Notes under the pieces: model-generated | What the model was told of the DNA's origin: nothing | Database searches by the model: none | What the model saw: only the letters and a program-made list of their open reading frames with translations | Position numbers and translations under genes: made by a program | Shown here: positions 40,157 through 48,937 of the stretch, piece by piece | Numbering within the stretch: position 1 is the stretch's first letter | Layout of the letters: every line of letters starts with the position of its first letter | NCBI GenBank assembly: GCA_963920665.1 | Contig: OY987272.1 | Location: 18,481,001-18,545,000 of the forward strand | Reading direction: 5' to 3' | DNA length: 64,000 nt | Origin: Straminergon stramineum | Taxonomy: Eukaryota > Streptophyta > Bryopsida > Hypnales > Calliergonaceae

Positions 40157-41482
40157 AGTTTTACAGGGGCTGTCATCGAGAGATTTCAAAATATAAATCC
40201 TGAAAAGGATGGCGCTTCAATTGGTGGAACCACGGATCTGAAGAATGAGATTCAGATAATAACTTTGCCAGATGCGCTGTGGAAGCACTGGGAAAGCTTT
40301 CTAACAAAGCATTCCGCGGGGGAGCTGACTGATCCTGTTTCCCTATCAAAGTTTAAGGATATCAAGGGATTCAAAATCAAAACAATGTCACTGAAACGGG
40401 AGTTTTTCAAACATTGTGGGCATTTTACCGATAAGGATTTCGGAGTCTTTGCACAACACCTGCTTGGAGAAACTCCGAAACGCCAGGCCTTGTATCCTAA
40501 GGTCTCAGTGTCGAGAACAAAGGTTCTCGTGCCGGACAACCTTTCTCATGGAGATTGGGTAGAGAGGAGGAAGCGGAAGAAAATTGTTCTTCAGGATTTA
40601 ATGGACATCAAACCCGCTCTGGTACTCACCAACACAGCTGGCGATGTCGACGACAACGTGTGGAAGCCATGGAAAGCGAGGCACAAGTTCACGTCAACAT
40701 CATGGGACTTCTTGATCTCGCACCCAAAAGCTGAGTATTTCAAAAGACGTCTCAGAAACGACGCCTGGTTGAAGCGTGCGAAGGATCTCCAAAAACAATT
40801 TCCGGAGGTTCTTCACATGTTTACACAATTCATGAAGTTGAAGTATTAGCTTCCAAACCAGGTCGGGGGGGTCCAAGTCCGAGGAATCGATATGACTACG
40901 AAAGCACTGGTGACAAGTACAAATTACCAGTATCACAATCGAGAGATAAACCTCGCTGTCCTAGATGCTAGAGAGCTTCATAGAACCACTCCTACAGATA
41001 CTATTGGCGCAATTCAGCCTGCGCTGGATTTCCTTCTTCAAAAATTGAGTCCAAAGATGACTGAGCCGAATGTTTGGCTCTTCATTTTGGAAGATAAGGA
41101 GGACGTCAAAGTTGCAACTTCTTTTGCATCCAAGAATCTCCAGCAATATGAGCATGTTCTTTCTACATACGTTCCCAGCAAAGCGGAGATGCTGAACAAC
41201 GTCTCGAATTGAGGGACTGCTCCTAATGTGCCTCTCCTCTTTCTTTTTAAGAAAGATAATGTTTTTGTAAGCGCCACTCGTGAGTTACTGAAGTCCAAAT
41301 ATGACACGCCCTCGAATTGCGTGTACTATTTAGATCCCTCAAAGAACACGGAGGCGAAGTGGAGGATAGAGGCCAGTGAACTCAGAATGGAGTTCTACTT
41401 AGACATCCTGCATGCGTTTGCCAAGCCAGAGGAAAATGTCCTCGGTTTGTATTCGGGGGCAAAATTCATGCTCGCTGCCAAG

Positions 41483-41644
41483 GTATATTTCCATACTCTA
41501 GGCTAGGTATCATCGACTCGAGGATAGCTTTCCTGTTTTGTTGTTTTATTTGAATTTTTGCCGTATTGTTAAATCCTTCATTTTATCCTCGACTCGAAGA
41601 TACTATCCACCATCATGGACCAATCCATTGTGTGATTCGTGCAG
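41483..41644 (+). other. Intron 2 of the ParB-like gene, with dyad pair
   Basis: It has GTATAT...CGTGCAG boundaries, 162 bp, phase 0. It contains two dyads, at 41508-41526 and 41584-41602. Confidence 0.75.
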
Positions 41645-42652
41645 ATGTTCGGAGCATACTTCTACGGCTTTGTTGACAAGGATGAGGCGAAATCGTATCT
41701 GAGAATTTCATATGTGGTGAAGAAAATGGACAAAAACGATTTCATGTTCTCAAATTCGCCCTATTCTCTGTTATACGAGAAACCACAAAGTCGTGGACCT
41801 GTCATTGTTCATTCGAACTCGCCTCCGTCGCCACCGATGACACTTGATTCACCGGCTGCAACTGTCCTTCCCGTTACCAGAGAGAGAGAGACGGTGGGTC
41901 CTCATGTCTGTAATGACCCGAGCGTGGAAGGCATCGATGAATTTGGAACGAATACGTTTCAAATTCATTCTTGGATGGCAACTTCAGTCACGCCTCCATT
42001 GTTGCAAACTACCAACGATGAGGAGGACATCGAGACGGATTCGGAGTTCGAACGCGAGAACCTGCAGCTAGCGGTGCTTCCACAGAGAACGGCAAGGACC
42101 GAGGCGGAGACGGAAGTGATCATGAACGAGGTGTTCGGGACCGACGACATCCCCATCATTGATGAACCACGGCCTTCCCAAAGAATGCCTAGGCGGATAT
42201 CGGAGGAGGTTGGGGTTATCATCATTAGCGATGATGATGATATTGATCATCCCCATTCCTCGGACGATGACGAGGAGGAGGAAGGCATTCCGTCGGTGAC
42301 GGAGATGAAACCTGTCGTGGCACCCTCGGGTGTGGTCATCAAGGTGGAGAAGGATTGGTGGCAGAAGGACAAGGAGAAGCGAGAGAGAAGAGTCGCACGG
42401 AAGGCGGAGAGGGAGGCAAAGGAGAAAGAATTGGCAGATGCAGTTGCGAAAAATGCAGAGACAAATGCCAAAATGCTGAAAATGCAGGAGGAGTCGCAGG
42501 CTCAATTCTCTCAGCTGAACAGTCAAGTCGCATTGCTCTTGGAAGCAATGAATTCGCAAAGCACCCAATCTCAAGGCAGCCTCCCTTTCATTTTTAGGGC
42601 TCCAGCTCCTCAATCTGTGCCTTCGATAGTCTAAGGTCCTGTCTTGTAGGAA

Positions 42653-43147
42653 ATGCAACCTCCCATACCTGTAGTCTCTTATCCTCGAGTCGAGGATACC
42701 CAGGACTGTGTGTCCCTTGCGCATGAGGATCTGGTCAGCTCAACACCAGCATCCCAACTGCCAAGGGTTTCCTCTCCAGATCAAGCGGCATTCGAAGTCC
42801 TTGTTCCTGGAGGTGTGGATGTCTCTCATGCAGGAGAAGAAAGAGAAGTTCCACAACAGTATCATCGAGGCGATGATAAGGGCGATGTGGAATCAGCACC
42901 TGTTCCACAAGCACCTGAAATGGAGACACCGGTGTGCGGGACGTCGTCTCAGGTCGTGGAGTTGCAATCACCTTTATCCGCAGAGGAAGAAAGGGTCGAC
43001 TACGAAGCGAGCGAGGACGAGACCCATGATAATGTGGTAGAGGAGATCCAAGAGGAGCCTCCTACTGCAGCACCAGTGGGAGGGGATGAGCCTCAGGAGC
43101 ATGGATCCGCTCAGGTACAACTCTCTGACCCATACGGTTTCGATTGA
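42653..43147 (+). CDS. Acidic ORF with two embedded dyads (165 aa)
   Basis: This ORF is in the same frame as the ParB-like gene but separated from it by a TAA (42632) and a TAG (42647). It is rich in Glu, Pro, Ser and Val, probably disordered, and ends near a CAG|GTACAA donor-like site. Two dyads at 42680-42698 and 42861-42879 are read in frame, encoding Tyr-Pro-Arg-Val-Glu-Asp and Tyr-His-Arg-Gly-Asp-Asp. It may be the true C-terminus of the preceding protein, or the dyads may mark an unrecognised intron. Confidence 0.4.
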   Translation: MQPPIPVVSYPRVEDTQDCVSLAHEDLVSSTPASQLPRVSSPDQAAFEVLVPGGVDVSHAGEEREVPQQYHRGDDKGDVESAPVPQAPEMETPVCGTSSQVVELQSPLSAEEERVDYEASEDETHDNVVEEIQEEPPTAAPVGGDEPQEHGSAQVQLSDPYGFD

Positions 43148-43615
43148 GTCGAAAAAACTTGCAGTCGATCATGTTGTGTGTATGAAGAGTAGGGACATGG
43201 CTTTGAGTAGACATCGAATCTCATTTGTAATCATGCTGCGTGGCAGGATGGTGTGGCCACTCGTTGATTGCTTCTGCGTGGACTACGTATACGTTTGCGG
43301 CTCCTTCTCGTGTAGTCTAGTGTACCATAGTTTTGTTAGAATAGATTTGGCGACCCTATTTGAAACAGAAAATTTTCACCTGTATCATGTAATCTATGTA
43401 AATAAAATATGCACATTTTTCAAATATCCAGTAGTCTAATTGGATCCTCTTTTTGATGTTTTGGGTGACCAGCTCGAAAAACCTGAAAGTGTGCACCGCC
43501 CATTGCCAATGAAAGCACTTCCTACTGGGAGACCACAGTCGATTAGTGGAATTCAATGCATCTCTCCCCTTTCTGGCTCACCCATTTCTGCGTTTAATCA
43601 GGTAACTTCATTTCT

Positions 43616-44479
43616 TTGTTGTTATGCTCTGATCAAGTAGTAGTGGAGGGCGGAAGAGAGATCGTGCCCAGGAATGTGCCTCCCAGTCTTCCTCCACCGC
43701 GGAGGAAGTGGCTGAACATTGTCTTCGACTTGAATGGCATACTCTGTCAAACGGCGATGAAGTCCTACGGGGAGAAATTCAAACCGTACAAGCTCGAAGA
43801 CAATGTTCTCTGCCACAGAAATCCCACGATCATCGGACCCAAGGCGGTATTCGCTCGGCAAAATCTGGGCGAATTCCTTCGAGAGGTGTCCGCGATCGCC
43901 GATAGGATCTTAGTGTAGACAACGATGTTGAAGCGTAACGCAAAACCCATCGCTGGACACCTGTTCAACGGTTGTAGAGTGCCCTACGATATATTAAGTC
44001 AGGAACAATGCAAAAAGATAGAGTACTCACCGGGAAAGTTCTTTCATCTCGCTGAGCAAGTGCATTGTATGAAAGTGCTCTCCGAGACCTTGTTCTACAA
44101 TCCGAGCGGAAGCACGTCCTTCACCTCGGATAATACGCTTCTCATTGACGACTCTCCGAACAAGAGTGTCTGCAATGAGAATGGGAATGCTATATTCCTA
44201 GACTCTTGGAGGCACCATAATCGCAGGGACGACGTCCTCATGGGGGAACTCCTGCCATGGCTCAGACGTCTAGATTTGAATTGCCAACCGGGCCAAATGC
44301 GGACATACGTCGAGGAAAACCGCATTGGTCTGAACCCATTGGGAGCGGGGGACTACAAGGTGCACCACCTCATAGACGCGATGAAAGAGTCATCGAAGGT
44401 CATGGGTTCTAGATACGAGCTTCCTGGAATAGGCATAGTCATAGAGCGAGGCCGACGGAGGAAGTACGCTGTAAAGTAG
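43616..44479 (+). pseudogene. FCP1/NIF-type HAD phosphatase-like, one in-frame TAG
   Basis: This protein has the haloacid-dehalogenase fold type of C-terminal-domain phosphatases. Motif I is Val-Phe-Asp-Leu-Asn-Gly-Ile-Leu (canonical Asp-X-Asp-X-Thr). The Asn-Gly variant also occurs in a plant subfamily, but loses the second Asp. The late motif is Asn-Thr-Leu-Leu-Ile-Asp-Asp-Ser-Pro-Asn-Lys. Between them the TAG at 43916-43918 falls exactly where relatives have the Trp of the Val-Val-Trp-Thr/Ser motif, so a TGG-to-TAG change is likely. Both halves share one frame. The ORF is open from 43616 and its first exon is unclear, with a donor-like CAG|GTAACT at 43600. Substrate unknown. It is cargo of the inverted-repeat element. 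Confidence 0.6.
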
Positions 44480-44697
44480 ATTAGCTCTTGATGTGAGATA
44501 CCGTTTTGTGTATAGTCCTCAATTTGTACGCTAAGATATTTTGTAAATAATATATTGAGTTCGCATTTTCCTTGAACCTTTGCCAAGTGCTTGGGGGGTT
44601 CACCATCCATGTCTCCCATTCTCGATTGATGTTGCTTTTGCATTATATTTATTCGGCGGTGTGTAATGTGGATGGGCTTGTTGATCATGTACTGCAG

Positions 44698-45618
44698 GTT
44701 GGAGGCGTTCGCTTCATTGAACTGCCGAAAAGGCAAAGGCTGACCAGGAGTCTGCTCTCCGGATCCGAGAGGTCGCTCTCCGACCAGTCAGAATCCGAAG
44801 GAGGGAGTTGCGACACGATTCTGTATTCCAAGCCATACATGTTGCGATCTGCCACGGACGCCGCATCTGCGGCCATAGACTATTCCAAGGGGGACGTGGA
44901 AGAAGGCGTTGTGGACAGCCCCCCGAGTCGCGGACCTGTTAGGACTCCCATCTGCTCTCCTTCGCCGCTGAAACGGGCATCCTCGACACGAGGGGACTCG
45001 TTCTCCCCTGCTCCACGGACCGATGCTGCAACCAGTCGGAAACTAGACCTACCACTTGACGAACCGGCAAGTCGTTCTCGGCTCGAGGATGCACTTCAAT
45101 CATCGCTCGCCATTCAGCACCTTCCTAATGACATTGACGGACGTAAGGCAACACCTGGGGTCGACCGTGAGACAAAGAGTGCATTGTCCTTGCCCACGAC
45201 TAATGCTCATGGACCTCGGCTCCAAGATAAACAGCCTCGTACCTCGCTGTCTGCTGGAGCTAGACGATCTCCTTCTGCCGACACTCTCTTCCGGCAACGA
45301 ATTTTCAGAGATCAGAGGCGGTCGCTGGTCTCCAAAACAGCTGGTGCTCGACTTCCATACGTGGACAATGTCAATGCAACACTATCGAGGTTGCCTCCTC
45401 GAGGGTCAAAATCGCTTTCTACTTCAGAGGTGCCTCAAGCTACTCGAAGGCCAAAGCGGAAAGACAATGGATCTCAAAGTTTGGATTTGCGCGGCACATT
45501 GGACGGTGGAAGTGGGCGACACTATCATTCCCGACGCGATGATATCTTTAAAGGGCTAGCAAAGATAAAAGCAATGGAAGCAACTAAGAGCAATAGTACA
45601 GCCAATAGCGATGCCTAG
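44698..45618 (+). CDS. Ser/Arg-rich ORF, terminal exon (~306 aa)
   Basis: The ORF is not recognised. It opens after a CATGTACTGCAG acceptor and ends in TAG 45616-45618. The product is rich in Ser, Arg, Pro and Asp with no hydrophobic core, so probably disordered and possibly nuclear. It lies 220 bp after the HAD-like gene on the same strand. A GCT|GTAAAG donor-like site just before that gene's stop would allow the two to be one transcript, but this is conjecture. It is the gene closest to the right end of the element. Confidence 0.4.
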   Translation, partial: VGGVRFIELPKRQRLTRSLLSGSERSLSDQSESEGGSCDTILYSKPYMLRSATDAASAAIDYSKGDVEEGVVDSPPSRGPVRTPICSPSPLKRASSTRGDSFSPAPRTDAATSRKLDLPLDEPASRSRLEDALQSSLAIQHLPNDIDGRKATPGVDRETKSALSLPTTNAHGPRLQDKQPRTSLSAGARRSPSADTLFRQRIFRDQRRSLVSKTAGARLPYVDNVNATLSRLPPRGSKSLSTSEVPQATRRPKRKDNGSQSLDLRGTLDGGSGRHYHSRRDDIFKGLAKIKAMEATKSNSTANSDA

Positions 45619-46105
45619 TGGACCAACTCAAGTTTATGAAGCCAAATGAACTTTGGGGTCTCATTTACTATTAATAGCATAGAAAATAATCACAAAAAAA
45701 TACCTAGAGTAGTTCAGTATTCTTACATGTATGGTAAGCCTCCTTGTTTCTACTTACATTCTAGGCAATCGTTTGCCTTCATAATTCAATCACTTCAAAG
45801 GACACTGTGAACAAAAAGTTACATACTCTTTGTGTATTCGATCTCCCAAATAAGTCGAACATATTGAACTGAAATTCACTTGCATTTCATTTTTTCCAAG
45901 GGCTTTGGTACATTTTGTGAATGAACTTCTTAATATCTCCTTTCAGGAATTATTGTAATCGATGCAATTCGACTTACTTGTTTTAAGTCATTTGAATCCA
46001 ACCCTTATCCGAAACTATGTATCCTTGGTTTTTATCGTTGGGTTCAACAACTATTACCTAAATGAAGCTTCGCACTCGTTTTTCAAAGTCTCAAAATAAC
46101 CATAT
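45619..46105. other. Right subterminal region of the inverted-repeat element
   Basis: Non-coding and AT-rich, with one TTTTGAGACTTTG-type motif on the minus strand close to the end. Confidence 0.5.
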
Positions 46106-46131
46106 TGTCTCAATTTAACGAATAAGGCCTT
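46106..46131 (-). repeat. Right terminal inverted repeat
   Basis: Reverse complement of 27997-28022 with one mismatch at position 13. Confidence 0.8.
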
Positions 46132-46159
46132 ATTCATTCAATGTACTAAGACGTTGTAG

Positions 46160-47393
46160 TCGTAGATTGGGAAATGGACAGGGATTCCGATCGAGTGAGT
46201 GAAAAGTGGATGGCTCCGATTATAACAAAGGTACTCATCAACTCCCGATGGAAGCTGAATACAAGGATTGACATTGGGAAACCTCGCCCTACCGACATGA
46301 ATGAAGACCAGTGGGATACGCTTGTTGCAAATCGGGCCACCGAAGTCACACAAAGAAAATCTAAGCACATGCGTGCTATATCAAGGGCAAGGGGTCCATG
46401 ACATCACAACTGAAGGCCATTGAGAGGGAGGTAGTGTCTCGCTTGGTGAGTGCCTCTGGAGGTTTGTCTACTTTGACATTGTTGACTATATCTTTTTGAA
46501 GATAATTGGGCATATATGTCAAGGTAGATGTCCATGAAAACGAGCGATGTCGGTGACAACGTCTTCACAACGTGTCATTGGACTATATGCTTTGATTATT
46601 TATTTGCTCATAGTGGCGTAGTTCTAAATTATCAACAATTCAAGGATTCAAGACTGATATCTCCATTTCTTGCCATTTTATGTATACAATCGAGTAGACG
46701 ATGTTCTTGAACCGCCCACCATTCGATCTGGAGGTCAATGCTGAGGTCGCAAAGGAGTATCAACGTATTGAAGAGGAAAAGCGTAGGGTAGCGCTTGATC
46801 ATGGAGGAGACATGGCATCCATGCGCAATTGTGTGACAGACTTAGAAGGCAGCGTCATACACCTTGGAGAAAATATGACTGCATCACAGAAGCACTTAGA
46901 AGAAATGCTGCAAGAGCTATTTCAATGTCATGGAATCAAAACCATCAACACAGTTCAGGATGGCACTAAGCCATCATCGTCCACAAAGTTTTTGGAAACA
47001 TCAGCACTCACATTGACCACTACAGAAGCATGGGTAGAAGTGCAGCAGAATTTCCTACTTCCAATGCTAAAGATTGTGGTTACTCCAGGAATAACAGCAC
47101 TACTCCTTCATCCCATCAACGAAGGCATCCACCAAGCTGTCACTGCCAATGTTGGCACAGACACGGATATTGTGGAAGGCCATGTTGATCGCGACATCGT
47201 TTGAATGCAAGACGAAGAAGAGAACACAACAATTGACGGATTAGCAAATGCGGAGGAAGCGGAGGATGTAGAGACGGTAGCAGATGTTTATGCAATGGTT
47301 GACATTGGTGGAAGTGACATGCCAACTGAGGGCGCTTCAATTGGGCACACTACTCCATCCACGGTGCAGGTAGTACAAAGTGAACAGTAGACA
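46160..47393 (+). pseudogene. PF03004-like plant transposase gene, right exons
   Basis: After the TTGTAG acceptor (46159) the frame continues the left exon (ends 27647) in phase. It encodes Asp-Trp-Glu-Met-Asp, then Glu-Asp-Gln-Trp-Asp-Thr-Leu-Val and Thr-Gln-Arg-Lys-Ser-Lys, spaced like the Glu-Gln-Trp...Ser-Glu-Lys-Asn core of PF03004 transposases. The frame breaks at 46399-46401 and resumes one base off. A later exon from about 46699 encodes a coiled coil with repeated Glu/Lys, a TGA at 47202-47204, and an acidic tail to about 47393. I read this as a decayed transposon gene or domesticated relative, not a working enzyme. Confidence 0.45.
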
Positions 47394-47896
47394 CTACATT
47401 TGTTGTCTATTAGGGAGTTCAATTATGGATATGCTATTTTCTTGACCATTTTTAGCACATCCTAAAAGTCCTAGGAGACATCGAAGAGAACATCATATTT
47501 GATGTCGTCATGTTCTCCAAAACATAGGCATGTTCATGTTGACAATAGGTCTAGCATCACTAAGAATTTGCATTGGAAATGAAAGGGTTCCTTATTTCCT
47601 CTGCCAATTACAAAGGGAAGAGTGAACTTCGCACATGAGTTTGTTGTAGCCTTCCAGTGCATGTGGTCCTTGCTTGTGCTAGTTTCTTCCATGTCTTGAA
47701 TTGTAGCATATGTGAAGGTGAGGTTTGGCATTGGGTTTTTAGTAGAATAGTCGTTTTGCACCGTATGAGGCAAATATGTGAGCCTACTGAGCTTAAGTAC
47801 AATGCAAACCAAACCCTTGCAGGAGGGCAATAAAGTGCATGGAGAGCCGAAGGCCCGACCCAAACGTGCTACTAAGACAACCCAAGCACTACAAGT
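47394..47896. other. Intergenic, no supported gene
   Basis: A 129-aa minus-strand ORF (47534-47923) runs into the LTR and shows no recognisable feature. Nothing else is seen. Confidence 0.4.
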
Positions 47897-48194
47897 TGTT
47901 GAAGGAAGTGAGTAGGATGTCATAGGTTGTTTGAAGTAGGTCTTAAGTATGGGCTAACCTTAGTTATGTGTTGTTTGTAGTAAAAGCAATGAGAAATTAG
48001 AGAGGGGAAGTCCTTTAAGTGGTGCCTATAGAGAGGGGCATACCTCTTAGACAATTATCCCATATGGTTAGTCATGGCACTAGGTAGTAGAGTAGTATAA
48101 GAAGGCAACCCCTAGCATGGGTTGAATATCCCTTTCTCACACTTGTTTGTGTTCCTCTTCATTGAAATACATTCTTTTGTTCTCTTTCTCAATA
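47897..48194 (+). repeat. 5' LTR of Z1
   Basis: TGTTGAAGG...CTCAATA. It contains TATAAGAAGG about two thirds along (near 48090), a plausible TATA element. It shares only its terminal bases with the family-1 LTR. Confidence 0.93.
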
Positions 48195-48208
48195 GGTTAT
48201 GGGCCCAC
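48195..48208 (+). other. Primer-binding site of Z1
   Basis: GGTTATGGGCCCAC, the same half initiator tRNA-Met complement as in family 1. Confidence 0.88.
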
Positions 48209-48478
48209 TCATGTGAGTTGCTAGTAGAGATTTGATCTCATTGCAAGGTGTGTTGGTGGAGGACTATTGGAGCAAGTGGAGTTTGGGGTCGTTTGGAGCA
48301 TTTGTATTCAAGACTTTTACTTTTTAGTGAGGTATTTTCTTGGTTTGATATCATTTGTGCTCATTGAGGGTTGATTTAGCGTCTTAGAGCCTTAGTTGGA
48401 AGCTAGGATTTGACCTAGTCTGCTATAGGTGTTGATTTGTGCATCTGGGGCTTCATTTGAGAGATTTGGAGCATTTCA

Positions 48479-48790
48479 GTGCGCAGTGGAGAGATTTGCA
48501 TCACTTGAGGTCTGATTCGAAAGTATTAGTCCAATAGAGTGTGCATTGGAGTGATTCGAATCACTTGGGGTATGAATTGAGAGTATTAGTCCAATAGAGT
48601 GTGCATTGGAGAGATTTGCATCACTTGAGGTCTGATTTGGGAGTATTAGTCCAATAGAGTGTGCATTGCGAAGATTGGCATCACTTGAGGTCTGATTTGA
48701 GAGATTTGCATCACTTGAGGTTTGATTTGAGAGTATTAGTCCAATAGAGTGTGCATTGGAGAGATTTAGACTACTTGGGGTCTGAATTGA
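48479..48790 (+). repeat. 60-bp minisatellite in family-2 leader
   Basis: About five units of exactly 60 bp with the core AGTATTAGTCCAATAGAGTG, plus GCATCACTTGAGGTCTGATT. One unit has an internal short duplication near 48700. It lies between primer site and gag and is untranslated. Confidence 0.9.
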
Positions 48791-48937
48791 GAGATTAGGA
48801 CCATAAAGGGTCTTATTAGTGTGATTTGGGGCCTTATTGGACATAGTGAAACCACAAGAGGGTTGCTTGGGCATTTGGAGATTAGATTGGAGTGATTAGA
48901 ATCACTTGGGCTTATATTGGAGGAGGAGTCATCCAAC

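Larger units (their letters stand above)
38539..42634 (+). pseudogene. ParB/sulfiredoxin-like and degenerate DNA-methylase-like protein, spliced
   Basis: Three exons (38539-39960, 40157-41482, 41645-42634) join in phase 0 at GT-AG introns and give about 1245 codons. The middle of exon 1 has a ParB-like block: Ile-Ile-Asn-Gly-Gln-His-Ser-Ile-Thr-Ala-Ser-Lys, comparable to the Gly-X-His-Arg motif. Across the exon 2/3 junction, Phe-Ala-Lys-Pro-Glu-Glu-Asn-Val-Leu-Gly-Leu-Tyr-Ser-Gly then Leu-Ala-Ala-Lys mirrors the SAM-binding segment of N4/N6 DNA methylases, but the catalytic Asp-Pro-Phe is lost. ParB-methylase fusions are known in phages. The C-terminus is acidic, then a charged coiled coil. 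In-frame stops at 39145 (TAG), 39562 (TAG), 40847 (TAG) and 41210 (TGA) imply decay, yet the frame is otherwise kept throughout. Domain assignments are by motif only. Confidence 0.55.
27997..46131. mobile_element. Candidate giant inverted-repeat DNA transposon, ~18.1 kb
   Basis: Both ends carry the same 26-bp sequence in inverted orientation with one mismatch (27997-28022 and 46106-46131; blocks AAGGCCTTATTC and TTAAATTGAGACA). AAATTGAGAC motifs recur just inside the left end, like the subterminal repeats of class-II elements. The element encodes an intact DDE-type transposase-like protein, a ParB-like/methylase-like gene, an HAD-phosphatase-like gene and two unrecognised ORFs. It also carries a dispersed 19-bp dyad not seen elsewhere in the window. 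Because AATAAGGCCTTATT is itself a palindrome, the outer bases may be a 15-bp direct repeat (27997-28011 and 46124-46138) and not part of the inverted repeat. The alternative is two unrelated insertions that share end sequences. Confidence 0.65.
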
